Positions 1 to 11,575 of a DNA stretch of 64,000 nt are shown in pieces. Made by a program: the position numbers and the translations under genes. Source of the stretch: Charina bottae. Its lineage: Eukaryota; Chordata; Lepidosauria; Squamata; Charinaidae. How positions within the stretch are numbered: the first letter of the stretch is position 1; each line of letters opens with the position of its first letter. The notes beneath the pieces are model-generated. The model saw only the letters and a program-made list of their open reading frames with translations, was not told where the DNA came from and did no database searches. The stretch spans positions 34,935,929-34,999,928 of the forward strand of contig JALMGJ010000004.1 in assembly GCA_023362775.1 (NCBI GenBank), read 5' to 3'.

Positions 1-1197
1 ACATTCTAAACTTTGCCCTCCAAAAGGGAAGGCAGAATAAGTTGCAAATGGATTCAGAGACTACTTGATATATTTAAGTGCTGTTTTGTGTACACAAAGC
101 CCATTGGTTTCAGTAGCATGTGCTTTTCCATACAGTGAATTGAGGCTGAAAGTTCAGCTGGCTTGAATGTGGGAAGGAGAGGCTGTACATTAAGATCAGC
201 CTTTTCCAACTTAGTACCAGATGTGTTAGAGGACCCATCACTTCTTAGTTGGCTCAGGTCTTGATTGAATTATGGGATTTATAGTCTGATTGATCTGGAG
301 ACTGCTGGATTGAGGTAGTCTGATTTAGACTAATAAAAATATATAATGAATTGTGTAATTTACTCTTCTGGAGTATCACTTCTCCTTGCTGTTCCTAGTT
401 TTTGTTCCTTATCCATTTAAGGAGAACTACATATAGAAGCAGCATTCTTTTTTAATTTAACTTGACAAATTAGGTGGGTATATTTTAATGTAGCTATTAT
501 GAACCTGATGCCCTCCAGATATTAGACAACACATTTCAGAATTCTCAGCCAACATACCAACACTATTAAGGAAGACTTTTCTTAAAAAAAGCACTATTAT
601 GATTGTATTGCATACTTGGATATGCGGTAAGTTTCTTCTGTAATCCTTTGAATTGTGAAAGGCATTGCAGACTGACTTGGGTATTTTAAGGGAGAGAAAT
701 TGGGTTTAGAGAGCTAGTTTATAAGGAAACCAATTTCTATTCACCTTTTCAGCTGGAGGCTCAAGGCAATGTCCATCTTTACTCTCAAATCTAGGGTTAT
801 CTCTGTGCAGTATTTTTGCTTCCAGCCTTAAACTTTTTAAGGGCAGCAGGCATAGTCCATGGTTAGATTATGACTATTTTTGAAAAGTTAGGAAGTGGTG
901 GCTTTTCATTTTTAAAGGAAGCCTTTTCCTGGATACTTGTTGAATTCCCTCCAATTGACAGAGAATGTCTCCTATCCTGTGACTTCCCTGGTGCATGTAG
1001 TGCACTTTGGGTTGCAGTGCATATCCATGAAGGACATCCAATTTAAAAATTTGGGGAATGATGACTAAATTTAAATGAGCCTATATCTATGTAAATATAC
1101 TGTATTTCCTAAAAGTAAATGTAACATTACATGTAAAGCAATAGGCAAAATTTTTAATGTTATGTACATGCATATGTGCCTTTTTCCCCCCTTTCAG
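1..1197 (+). other. ARHGEF7 intron, 5' side of exon A
   Basis: AT-rich, no exon seen. Around 505-555 there is a degenerate CCTGATGCCCTCCAGAT-type repeat fragment (similar pieces near 29180 and 50715), probably an old DNA-transposon relic. Confidence 0.5.
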
Positions 1198-1328
1198 ATA
1201 TTGGTTTAGGGAGTGATTCTGTGTGTGCAAGGCCATCATCTCACCGGATAAAGTCTTTTGATTCCTTGGGATCCCAGTCTTTACATAGTAGAACTTCAAA
1301 ACTTTTTCAAGGCCAGTACAGAAGTCTG
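1198..1328 (+). CDS. ARHGEF7: ARHGEF7 exon A: linker between CH and SH3 domains
   Basis: The acceptor is a pyrimidine-rich tract ending CTTTCAG at 1197 and the donor is CTG|GTAAGT at 1328/1329. The exon begins with two bases completing a codon and ends in phase 0. It encodes a Ser/Arg-rich linker (SDSVCARPSSHRIKSFDSLG, then SKLFQGQYRSL) that I recognise from beta-PIX just before the SH3 domain. No folded domain is evident. The ATG at 1176 in the same frame lies in the intron and is not a start. Confidence 0.93.
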
Positions 1329-2125
1329 GTAAGTATTAACACATTTTTAATAGCTTTTTATTTTCCTTAATTAGAGCTGCAAAGTGAAAAGCTTGACTCA
1401 GATTCATAGCTGATAGTTTGCTTCTCAGCTAAGGTAAGTGTGCAAGATTTTTATATTGTTTTGCTTTTCTTGGTTTTTTGAGACACAGTGAGAAGCAATA
1501 TCTCCTTCAGATGCTGCATTGAAATGGATTACAGTCAACACTCCAGTATATTAATGCATGCTTAAAATCAATGAGCTTCAAAGTGTGCTTAGCTGTGTTG
1601 GAGTATAGCCAGAGAGTCCTAGAACTTCTATATTGTAGGCCATGACAATTGTAATTCCACCTTGTTCATTATGAGCTACTATTCATCAGCCTAAATCTTC
1701 ATATATAAAGGATACTCCTCCGCTTAATGTGTTAAAACAGTCTTAAATGTTCTGTTCCAATTCAGGTTCAGTTGCAACTGAAGTTATTCAAGTTCAGTTC
1801 TGTACCCAAATGTGTATATATAAACTGCTTGATATACATTGTTCAAATAATTATCAGCTTGATTTGCCCTGCTTTACAATTTAGAACTCTAAAACCAGTT
1901 CTAATGCAATTAATGTTATTAAAGCAGCAAGTGCTTAGGATCATATACATTTGAAAGGCTGATTGTATAATTTTTTTAAATTATAGAATCACATATGCAT
2001 GTAGGTTGAAGAAGCAAGTATGTTAGTTTTTCCTTACAACTCATTAACTTAATTTTTTATCTAAATATTTTGTTCTTTTGAACGTACCTAAAACTTTGTT
2101 ATTTCACTGGTCTCATCATTTCTAG
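1329..2125 (+). other. Intron between exons A and B
   Basis: 797 bases, AT-rich. I see no coding exon or identifiable mobile element. Confidence 0.7.
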
Positions 2126-2327
2126 GATATGACAGATAACAGCAACCACCAACTAGTGGTAAGAGCTAAATTTAATTTTCAACAGACCAATGAAGATGAA
2201 CTTTCTTTTACAAAAGGAGATATTATCCATGTTACAAGAGTAGAAGAAGGAGGCTGGTGGGAAGGAACTCACAATGGCAAAACAGGATGGTTTCCCAGCA
2301 ATTATGTGCGAGAAGTAAAGTCCAATG
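2126..2327 (+). CDS. ARHGEF7: ARHGEF7 exon B: SH3 domain
   Basis: The acceptor is TTTCTAG|GATATG and the donor AATG|GTGAGT; the exon ends one base into a codon. Nearly the whole SH3 domain is here: [18 protein letters not shown] takes the place of the ALYDY strand, followed by the acidic RT loop, the EEGGWWEG tryptophan pair and the FPSNYV 3-10 helix motif. In beta-PIX this SH3 binds the atypical proline motif of PAK kinases (family knowledge). All aromatic ligand-pocket residues are intact. Confidence 0.97.
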
Positions 2328-2401
2328 GTGAGTTACAAGAATCTGCCTTTTTCTGTAACCTTAAATAAAGTTGGTAACTATTCAAAGATATAAAATGCAT
2401 C

Positions 2402-2820
2402 TTTTTTATTTTATTTATTTGAACTTAGTAGCCCACCTAACTCCAATGGACAAATATTTTATTTATTTATTTATTTATTTATTTATTTTGAGAAATGTAT
2501 ATGGCCACCCAACTCACTCACAGTGACTCCAGGCGGCTTATAAAAATAAAACCCCAAATATAAAACCCACTACATCCCTACCCCATGTGATACTAAATTT
2601 ATATGCCACCCAACTTCCAGGGACCCTGGGTGGTTTACAATTGTTAGAAACATTTAAAAACAAAGAACAATACAAAAAACACAAAAACAGCACAGGACAA
2701 AAGAACAATGATGGCAAAGAAAACAAACCCGGAGGGGTGGAAGAAAGAAAGGGGCGTCAGTTGTCCTCACCAAAGGGCTGGGAGAAGAGCCAGGTCTTTA
2801 GGGCCCTTTGAAATACCAGT
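2402..2820 (-). repeat. Stacked antisense 3' ends of L2/CR1-type LINEs
   Basis: Read on the minus strand there are at least two LINE 3' ends, each with a GTTGGGTGGCATATAAATTT-type terminus and an ATAAA-type tail; the second tail shows as the (TTTA)n run at about 2457-2489. The 2580-2820 portion reads back into the distal LINE coding region. Truncated relics. Confidence 0.6.
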
Positions 2821-3237
2821 AGGGTGGGGTAATATTAATTTATATTAATGTATCTGGATTTATCTGCCTTGGTACACATGGCACAATATGGTACTTGGTT
2901 TGACGCTGCATTGCAATATAACACACATATGTACTGCATTACATATATATCCTATATAAATAATATACCTGACCAGAGGGCACATTAGGAATTTTGAGAA
3001 AGTGTTGTTGCACCAGCACAAAATGACTGCTGTGTAGGAGCATTCACAGCATTGTGATGGTAGGCAAGGTCAGTTAAAATAGGTAAACTAGGGAGACAAA
3101 AAAGTCAAGCAACTTATCTAACAGCCTGTTTACAAGATAGAAGTGGGGTCTGCAATCAATTTCCTATAGGAGAGCATATAAAACCCACTCTAAAGCATCC
3201 CCCACATACACACAAGAGAATAGGGTACCTAACCACC

Positions 3238-3655
3238 TGAGGTTACCTGAGGGACTGTCTCATCCCCATGACATTGACCCGCCCTACCCGGTCATGCAGA
3301 GAGGGCATGTTACGGACCCCGTCTGTAAGAGAATTTCACTTGGCGGGGTCCAGGAAGTGGGCCTTCTCTGCAGTGGCCCCCGCCCTCTGGAACATTCTGC
3401 CCTCAGAAGTGAGACAGGCCCCATCGCTCCTGACCTTCCGGAAGAACCTATAATATAACCTGGAAATATATATATATATATCCATCCTGTAGGAGGTTGG
3501 GTATTTGGTGAGGCCTGGTTGGTTATTTTATTATTAGAGGTTTTACACTTGGCTGCTGTTTCTTTTTTATTGTAGTTTTTGTTTATCTGCATTGTTGTGA
3601 ATTTTACATTTTGTTTACCACTCAGAGTCGCTTGACTGCCCAGTCCTCTGAAGTC
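3238..3655 (+). repeat. L2-type LINE, 3'-terminal fragment
   Basis: The reading MTLTRPTRSCREGMLRTPSV and then WNILPSEVRQAPSLLTFRKN is the extreme C-terminus of an L2 ORF2. Bases 3268-3310 are nearly identical to 17271-17313 in the long L2 copy, so both belong to one subfamily. The 3' UTR reaches a ...GTTTACCACTCAGAGTCGCTTG terminus-like region. 5' truncated. Confidence 0.75.
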
Positions 3656-3957
3656 ACTCCTCTTTTCCCTCCTTAATACCATCTTTCAAGGAGTGATTGT
3701 GCTGGTCCCATTCTCCACAGTTATCTTATACATGTACTGTAGGTCTACCTGCAACAGTGCAGACCTTTTCTTTCTTTCATTATAACAGAAAGGGTATGCT
3801 TCAACACCAGCTGTTGGTTTCCAGTTCTTCCCTGAGCTCTGGGACATTTTTGGAGACCAGCAATTAGCTCTGAAATGTTTGCTTGTTGCTAAGTAAAGCA
3901 TATTTTTAATGAAAACGGGAAAGAAGTTTTGCAGGCATTATCACAAAGACCCTAGAC

Positions 3958-4185
3958 CAGAGCTTTCCAAACTGTGTGTCGCGACACAAAAGTGTGTCAC
4001 CACACACAGTCTGGTGTGTCGCCACACAACCCGGAAGCGCTGATCATCACCAGCGCTTCCGGGTTTTCCCGGGGCGACACACCAATTACAGCGCGAAAAA
4101 CCCGGAAGCGGCAGTAGCGCTTCCGGGTTTTTGCGCGCTGCTGCACTTCCGAGTTTTCCTGCGGCGACACACCAACGAAGCCCTG
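3958..4185 (+). mobile_element. hAT (Buster-like) non-autonomous element, copy 1
   Basis: The 228-bp element starts CAGAGCTTTCCAAACTGTG and ends GAAGCCCTG, giving short imperfect terminal inverted repeats. It is bounded by a perfect 8-bp duplication CCCTAGAC (3950-3957 and 4186-4193). The interior is GC-rich with repeated CCCGGAAGCG palindromes and GTGTGTCGC motifs. No transposase. The ORFs on both strands are artefacts of this GC-rich sequence. Confidence 0.88.
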
Positions 4186-4193
4186 CCCTAGAC

Positions 4194-5046
4194 ATACAGC
4201 AATTCCAAAAGAACTCCACATGTTGCAATTAGGAAGTGATTCTTCCAAACAACTTTAAAAGCTGACTTTTCTTTTAAATGGAAATTAGCCATTGATCCTT
4301 CTGCCCCTCTAACTCTTCCAGATAGATTACAACTCTTCACAATCAGTTTCCAAGTTCTGAAGATAGTGGTATATTCTATGTGGAATGAGGGACATTTCTT
4401 TGATAAAAAAAGCAATATTACATCTCTTGAATAACTATATAATGAGACCTAAAAACTGGAAGAGTTAGAATTGCAATAAGTTTTTTTAATCTGGGGGAGG
4501 AGGCATAATGCATTTTGTACGGGCATTGGTTCTTGCAAATACTGTATAAAAAGACCATTGTAAGTAGTTTAATTGTTAATAGGTACTTTTGTCTTTCAAG
4601 TGGAAGTTCTTTTGGTAGTGACTTTTATATATTTGTATCCCTTGTGCAATATGACAAGTACGTTGTTTTTAATCACCAAATACTTGTGAGCTTTGTCATG
4701 TAAAGTTTGGGTTTTTGAAATTGTGTTTTGCTGAATTGACCTTTTTCAGACAACCATGCCTTGAGCAAATAAGATAAACTAGGGAAAATTTTTATGCCTA
4801 TATACATGACTTCTTCATTTCTCTTTCCTTTTTGCTACTTCAATTAAGGATAGCTTCCTATTATATCTCAACTGAAAACCTATTTTTTCTGGATGGAATA
4901 TAATGAGAAACAGGTTAACTAAAAATTTCCTGGCTTTTATTGCATCTTATTGGAAAAGTGTTTTGTATTGTCTTAAGTGCATTGTTTGAGTATCACATTT
5001 TAAGATGTGAAATTATATTTTATTGCTGAAATAATCTTTGTTTCAG
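4194..5046 (+). other. Intron remainder upstream of exon C
   Basis: AT-rich sequence without recognisable gene or element. Confidence 0.6.
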
Positions 5047-5135
5047 AAAAACCTGTCTCTCCCAAATCAGGAAGCCTGAAAAGTCCTCCAAAAGGATTTG
5101 ATACATCTGCTATTAGCAAAAGCTATTACAATGTG
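5047..5135 (+). CDS. ARHGEF7: ARHGEF7 exon C: SH3-DH linker
   Basis: The acceptor is GTTTCAG|AAAAACC and the donor AATGTG|GTGAGT. The first two bases complete the Glu codon split from exon B; the exon ends in phase 0. It encodes KPVSPKSGSLKSPPKGFDTS, a Ser/Pro-rich linker, then KSYYNV leading into the DH domain. The repeated S-P/K pairs suggest a flexible, possibly phosphorylated spacer (inference). Confidence 0.95.
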
Positions 5136-6106
5136 GTGAGTGATTTTATATGAATCTTATTTAACAGTTGATTTTTGTTTACGCTTGTACCATGAAGTTG
5201 ATGTATTTTTCCAAAGGATATTGATTTGCATGAGCTAAACAATTTAAAACAAGAAAGAGTCAATTTAAAAACCAGTCATGCCTATTTTGTGGTCAGCCAA
5301 GTCACAGAGATTTCATCTGTCATCTGTTTTTGCAATCTAGAAGCCTTGGCACCCATTTCCATCTCCTGTCTGTGTATTCTACAGGTCATGTGTAAACCTG
5401 CCTTAAAGATTATAACCTAAATACTGAAGGCTGATGCTGAATAATATCTTGCATGCTTATGGTCACGGTTAGAAAGCCTTGTGGTCTCTTGTATCAGATG
5501 GGTTTGATGTCCATGCAGGAGCCTGGTCAGGAGTATTTTATAGGGGAGTGGCTGGAAGTAGACTTGCTCTACTTCAGAGAGCACTTTCTTTGTCCAGTAT
5601 TCCAGATAAGTTCTCTTCTGAGTGCTGAATTTGCTGCCTTGTGTAAACTTTATTTGTTCCTCATTCTGAAATTAGTCTTACGACCCATGCCTTTTTTAAA
5701 GTTGGTTTTTCTCTGCTTTCTGATTGTATTTTCCATTTTTATTGCTTGTCATTTACATCTGTGAGTTCTCTTTCATCTTCGGTTAATGGCCCTGGAGGCT
5801 TCACTCTGGAAATGTTCTTGCTCTGGGAGTAAGTGACTCCCTGTATCTCTGATTCCTGCTTTTTTGGCCAAATATTCACTGAACTGACTCCCTGCTATTA
5901 CCCTTCAAGACTTCCTTCATTCTTCTGTGAATGGGGCCTTAAAGTTGCAGCCAAGGTTGAATTTGCAGATGCCCACACCAACTACAACCTGCATTGCAAA
6001 GTTCCCCAACATTTTCCTATTAGTTGCAGAGCCTAAGTTTCACATACAGTCTTAATTGATTGCCTCCATCTCTGCATACTGTCTTTGACAGTTCTAATAC
6101 TTACAG

Positions 6107-6373
6107 CAGAGCTTTCCAAACTGTGTGTCGCGACACAAAAGTGTGTTGCCACACACAGCGTGGTGTGTCGCCACACCACCCGGAAGCGGCGGCGCGCGTG
6201 TGCACGGCGGCTGCCATGCGCGCGCGCCGCCGCACGCCCCCTGTGCTGCCGCACGCCCCCCCGAACCGCCACCGTGCGCGCGCGCGCCGCCGCACGCCCC
6301 CCTGCGCCGTCGCCGTGCGTGCGCCGCCGCTGCCGCTGGTGTGTCGCCAGCGGCAGCACTTTGGAAAGCTCTG
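6107..6373 (+). mobile_element. hAT (Buster-like) non-autonomous element, copy 2
   Basis: 267 bp, starting CAGAGCTTTCCAAACTGTG and ending TTTGGAAAGCTCTG (near-perfect terminal inverted repeats), with a perfect 8-bp duplication ACTTACAG (6099-6106, 6374-6381). The interior is extremely GC-rich (CGCGCGCCGCCGCACGCCCC type), unlike the AT-rich intron. Confidence 0.9.
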
Positions 6374-6621
6374 ACTTACAGTATTGAGTCCATTTTGAAC
6401 AATGCTGAGGGTGGATACAACAAATAGATATCAACATGAAAAAATGATGGGTAGCTGTTGATACATATCTAATATTGCATTTAAACTATCCTAAAAGCCC
6501 AGCACTGCTAACTTGGCACCATAGGACATACCCAGAGCTATACTAGCTGTTCTGCCTCTTGAATATTCCCCATCAGTCCCAGAGCTACCATTATAACACC
6601 GTTACCGTATCAATACCATTA

Positions 6622-6955
6622 AAAAGGTAAAGGTTCCCCCCGCACATTTGTGCAGTCTTGTCCGACTCTAGGGGCCGGTGCTCATCTCCGTTTGTTAGCC
6701 GAAGAGCCAGCGTTGTCCGAAGACGCTTCCACGGTCATGTGGCCGGCATGATGCGCGCGGAACGCTGTTACCATCCCACCGAAGTGGTGCCTATTCATCT
6801 ACTTGCATTTGCATGCTTTCGAATTGCTAGGTTGGCAAGAGCTGGGGCGAGTGTGGGAGCTCACTCCGCACGCAGGGCTAGGGATTCGAACCTCCGAACT
6901 TGCGATCTTCCGATCGACAAGCCTGGTGTCTTACCCGCTGAGCCACCACGCCCCT
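6622..6955 (-). mobile_element. tRNA-derived SINE with BovB-type tail (antisense)
   Basis: On the minus strand it begins GGGGCGTGGTGGCTCAGCGG (A-box-like), has a GGTTCGAATCCC B box, and ends GACTCGG/ACA...GGAACCTTTACC, a BovB/Sauria-SINE-like tail. The flanking duplication TATCAATACCATTA is a perfect 14 bp (6608-6621, 6956-6969). It forms an inverted pair with the copy at 7398. Confidence 0.85.
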
Positions 6956-7229
6956 TATCAATACCATTAGCATTAATTATTTTGCTTTGATTTACTTCAC
7001 TTGCTTTAGTACTATTTTTTGACTTTTTTTTTTTTGGCCTACATGCCCAAAAACTGTCTCCATGCCAACTCCTTTGATGTAATTAGTAGACTTGGCCCAT
7101 TTTTCTGATAGGATAAGCCTACCTTTACAATCCTATCTATATTTACCTTACCGGCTCAAAAGATTTTAGAAATGCCCTGAGAACCAGCAGCAGGGATCAC
7201 TGATACAATGGAATATTATACATTTCTCA

Positions 7230-7351
7230 TAGAATGAGACCATGTGATTGACAAAATAACAAATTATGTGACCATGTGATTGACAAAATAACTCCCTTGG
7301 GGGAGTTGGGCGGTGATAAATCCAATAAAATAAATAAATAAATAAATAAAG
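7230..7351 (+). repeat. LINE 3'-end repeat with 32-bp tandem duplication, copy 1
   Basis: GACCATGTGATTGACAAAAT is repeated at 32-bp spacing (7238 and 7270), followed by a GGGGGAGTTGGGCGGTGATA hairpin-like terminus and an (ATAAA)n tail, typical of L2/CR1 3' ends. An almost identical unit sits at 8205-8340. Confidence 0.65.
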
Positions 7352-7397
7352 ACTCTAATTCAACCTTTCAGTAATAATTCTGGTCTATGCACTGGAT

Positions 7398-7732
7398 GTG
7401 GGGCGTGGTGGCTCAGCGGGTAAGACGCCAGGCTTATCGATCGGAAGATCGCAAGTTCAGAGGTTCGAATCCCTAGCCCTGCGTGACGGAGTGAGCTTTC
7501 GCACTAGCTCCAGCTCTTGCCAACCTAGCAATTCGAAAGCATGCAAATGCAAGTAGATAAATAGGTACCACTTCGGTGGGTAGGTAACAGCGTTCTGCGC
7601 GTGTCATGCGGCCACATGACTGTGGAAGCATCTTCGGACAACGCTGGCTCTTCGGCTAAGAAACAGAGATGAGCACCGGCCCTTAGAGTCGGACACGACT
7701 GCACAAATGTGCGGGGGGAACCTTTACTTTTT
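7398..7732 (+). mobile_element. tRNA-derived SINE with BovB-type tail (sense)
   Basis: Same family as 6622-6955 but in sense orientation: GGTGGCTCAGCGGG A box near 7406 and GGTTCGAATCCC B box near 7461, the tail AGAGTCGGACACGACTGCAC and then GGAACCTTTACTTTT. A perfect 12-bp duplication TATGCACTGGAT flanks it (7386-7397, 7733-7744). It is not a functional tRNA gene: no acceptor stem is retained. Confidence 0.88.
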
Positions 7733-8204
7733 TATGCACTGGATAGGCTGGTTGATAATCAGGATACCCCATGTCTGATGTAACACAGTTTTCCATTTTC
7801 TTAGCACAATCTTTTTCTGCTAGTTGAAGATTGAGATGGTTCACTAAGAATTGTCTATAACTATTTTTGCATTTCTAGCCTTATTTCAGGATGTGACAAA
7901 ACCATAGCAAAATTTACCATCTTTGCCACTTATTCCAAAATTGGAAAGCTTTGCAAGGATAAAGTGTTTTTATTTCATCACCTAGCCTCCAACTGTATAA
8001 TCTTAAAATAGAAAAAAGACGAACAAGACACTGGTAGGCATTGACAGATAAAAACAGATGTTCTGCATTTAACAGTTTAATCACTGTGTCCTCTTTTGCA
8101 ATGGCTAAACATCAGGTTATAGTATTTGTACCACATTTCTCATAGGAGAAAATTATATTTCTTGACCATCTGCTAGAGCATAGTAAAATCTCACCACAGC
8201 CTTT

Positions 8205-8340
8205 TAGAATGAGACCATGTGATTGACAAAATAACAAATTATGTGACCATGTGATTGACAAAATAACTCCCTCCCTGTGGAGGGAGATGGGTGGTGATAA
8301 AAATTTGATAAATAAATAAAAATAAAATAAATTAAATTAA
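8205..8340 (+). repeat. LINE 3'-end repeat with 32-bp tandem duplication, copy 2
   Basis: Shares TAGAATGAGACCATGTGATT and the 32-bp tandem unit (8213 and 8245) with 7230-7351. It retains the CTCCCTCCCTGTGGAGGGAG hairpin and an (ATAAA)n tail. Confidence 0.65.
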
Positions 8341-10702
8341 TGCTTTTTGCCATACAGCAGATTGTGCATCAAAATTCATAGCAGGTGTTTTACATTCAGG
8401 AGACCTGCTTGCTTGTGCTTAGCTGATCTCTTCCAGAAAGCTAAAACTCATCTAGACATTATCTTTGAAGTCTCTTATAGAGCTAAAACAGAGGGTACAG
8501 TGGCCAGTGTCCCAGGAATTAAGACTGTAATCGGTTAATGGCTTTGGGTATACAATAATTATTTTTCTAGCTTCTTTTTTTGAAACTGGTATGCTAATAT
8601 CAACTAGGTTAATGTTAAATAAACTGGATAAAGTTGAATTCTGCATTGGGTTATTTCAAATCGTGAAATGTGCTCACAAGTCCAAAAAGATTATGGATCT
8701 TTGGTTTAAATCATTCTATACAATTCTGTATAAACTAGAATTTTTAAAAGATTGCTCTAATTCATGAGTGGAAACATATATGCAGTATGCATAGAGGGAG
8801 GAAAAATCATACAGCATTGTTTTCAGCAATAGTTCCCAAATATGTGACATGACAAATTTAATTTCATTTTTAAGGAATATATTTTATATTTCATGTTTTT
8901 GTGAAATAGATCTCTTTCCGTATACCTAACAGTGGAAGACTCCTGTAAGGAATTCACTTTTAAAGCAATGCTGTGGTGAGAGCTTTTGCTTTAGGGAAAA
9001 TAGCTAGGCTTTGTGTGAATGAACTTTTGATGTACTTTATTTTTTTCTGTGCCTTCTGACTGATTGCTCACACTGGATGAATGGATTCTCTGTGCTTTTC
9101 ATTTATATTTCACATTGTAAAAGGTTACCATGTCTGTGAAAGCAATCCACATTTGGTACCTAGTTTCATGAACTGGTGATGGAGTTTTCAGAATAAGGTT
9201 TGGAATCTTATGGGGTCTTGTAGCAGTCAGAATGTACAGAAAACAGGAAAGAGGAAAAAGGTGATTATTAGAGTAGAAACATATGATGGGGACATTATAA
9301 ATTATTAAGTGCAGCTATGTAAAATGTACTATACTAATGTATTTGCAGTTTTACTGCTGCAATCACACAGTGCTCAAAATTTTCTCTACGTTGAAGATAA
9401 ATAAGTGGTCTGTCTAAAACAGAGAGAGAGAGAGAGAAAAAAGTAAACATGTATTACTTTTTGAAGAAAATATGTTTGTATGAACCCTAAAATTAATACA
9501 GGTTTTTTTCAGCAGTTCTTTATGAATGTGAGAAATGTAAAGGTGATTTAAATAATTGAGCCCTTTTTTGAGAATGCAGTTTACATTGACTAAAATGTAA
9601 TTGTCTTTGCTAATTTATATACAGTATTGTTTTATTTGTATAATCTTTTTTCAAGTTAGGGTAATTATGTTTATTTTAAATTCAAAAGACACTCATTTAT
9701 TGACTCTTAAAAGGATCTAGTTGAATGGAAAACATATTTAAATTAATGCATTTTTATGATTAATGTCTCTAAACAGCAACTTGATCTGTGCAAATATAAC
9801 ACACAACACAGTGTATATCAGTAGCATACCTTTATTGGTAATATCTGTGGTATTTGAAAATCTTACTGAATGAGGTGTTTGATGGATCCTTGTTTTAGAC
9901 TTTCCTTCCCACAAAAGTCAGTTTTTGCCTAATTTCTTCTTGGATTGGGAAACCATTTTCTGATTTTTCTGGTGTTTAGCCTAACTTTCTTTCCAGTAAT
10001 CTAATAGTTTGCTGATTTTATGCTGTTGCCTTTTACTTTCCAAAATTTAAATGGACTAATCTTTCTGATTTTTGTGGTATTCGAATCTTTTTCGTATTGC
10101 ACTTTGAAACTGGCTGTTTTCATAGTTTATGGGTTCTTTGTAACATCTGTCATTCGTAGTGCTTCGTGCAGAATGGAGACATTTTAATCTTTGGGGCAGG
10201 AGTCAAGTTACCAACAAAAGAATGAACTCAGAAATAGTCTCCCTTCCTCCTCCCCTTTTCAACTGAATAGGCCTATTCAAGGCCCCCAAACTGAGCTCAG
10301 CAACGCTATTGAAAGAATCCACAAATTCTCAGTTTTAAATAGTTCAGCCTGTCCCTTGTTTCATCAGGTTTTCATGCAGGCATGAATAATTGTTTTATAT
10401 ACCAAGTAGGCTATAAATTGGCCGCATTGTATAACATCTGGATATTGTAAGACTGCTGGGAGACCAATCCCATTTGATTGATGTTATCAAAATATTAGAT
10501 ACTAGGTTATTTTTATTTCTTTAAAATGTGAAATATGTCCTTAAGATGCAGTAATAAAATTTTGAGCTGATAAAGATGTAAAATAGAGCAGGACAATAGA
10601 TTCGGAGTCCCCAAACCATCTGCTTGTATTGCTGCTGCCTCAGATTGTATATTGCTGAAATTGTGCTCTGGAGGGCACAAATCCAATTCTTAATTTAATA
10701 TA
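8341..10702 (+). other. Intron stretch upstream of the 10.7-kb solo LTR
   Basis: AT-rich with a short (AG)n run at about 9420-9437. No gene or classifiable element seen. Confidence 0.6.
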
Positions 10703-10971
10703 TGTCAGCCTTACCAGGTAGACCAGACAGGAAACATGACCAGATAAACTAATTCTACTTTATTTTAAAGCTACATTAATAGAATCTTGCGAGTCTGAAA
10801 GTACGATTCTCCCGCCATCACCTTTACAGGCTGAGAAACTAGGGAAGGTCCCTTCTTAGCATCTTGCTCCATCCACTATGCAGCTGCGGGCTTTGCTCTC
10901 TCTTATCTGACCGTTCCCTAGGCAGCATCTCTTCGTCCCATCTCCCAAGGTCATTCCCACATACCATTACA
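10703..10971 (-). mobile_element. Solo LTR, small family, copy 1
   Basis: 269 bp bounded by TGTCAGCC and CATTACA (TG...CA ends) with a perfect 5-bp duplication ATATA (10698-10702, 10972-10976). A polyadenylation signal AATAAAGTAGAATT read on the minus strand gives the orientation. It is related to 12922-13179 and to the 47.7-kb fragment. No internal retroviral sequence. Confidence 0.75.
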
Positions 10972-11480
10972 ATATAATAAATAGACTATACCAATATCAC
11001 ACCAAAGCCAGAGCAAAAGCTACAGAATATGGCACTATTTTCTAATGTAAATAGGGCAGTTTAGCCACTAAACTTCCTTTTGCCACATTAATTAGGAAAC
11101 TTTAGCCATCATTGCCTTAAGTAACTAAAATGCATCTAAATGCAAGGTTTTCTCTATGAGGAAGTTTCTTTATACAAAATTAAACTATGGCTCCATCTAT
11201 TGTACGTTATCTGTCAATGGGTTCTCCAGGGTTTCAGATTTCCCAGGGCTATCTGAACCTGAGACTTTTGCTTGCAAATCGCATGTTTTGCCTTCGACTT
11301 ATGACCATTCCTCTAATTTTTATCTTTTCTATGCTCATTGCATACCCTTGAGAATTTGCACTTATTCCCATTGTAACCTTTTCTGAAGAATAAAACTTTT
11401 TGAAGAATTTTGATGTCTAATAGTTTTTGTTTTTTTCTTTGTAATTGTAGCATTATGACTTAAAGTTTTATGTATTATAG

Positions 11481-11575
11481 GTGCTACAGAATATTCTGGA
11501 AACAGAAAATGAATATGCTAAGGAGTTACAGACTATGCTTTCTAGCTATCTACGACCGTTACAAACTAGTGAAAA
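11481..11575 (+). CDS. ARHGEF7: ARHGEF7 exon D: start of DH (RhoGEF) domain
   Basis: The acceptor is TATTATAG|GTGCTA and the donor GAAAA|GTAAGT; the exon ends two bases into a Lys codon. It encodes [20 protein letters not shown], the first helix (conserved region 1) of a RhoGEF domain, whose Glu contacts switch I of the GTPase in related structures. Confidence 0.96.

Noticed and set aside
6033..6437. Arg/Ala/Pro-rich frames on both strands
   Set aside because: Artefacts of the GC-rich interior of a hAT MITE; the same is seen in the other copies.
7398..7480. tRNA gene candidate with A and B boxes
   Set aside because: It is the head of a SINE with target duplications; the acceptor stem is not conserved.
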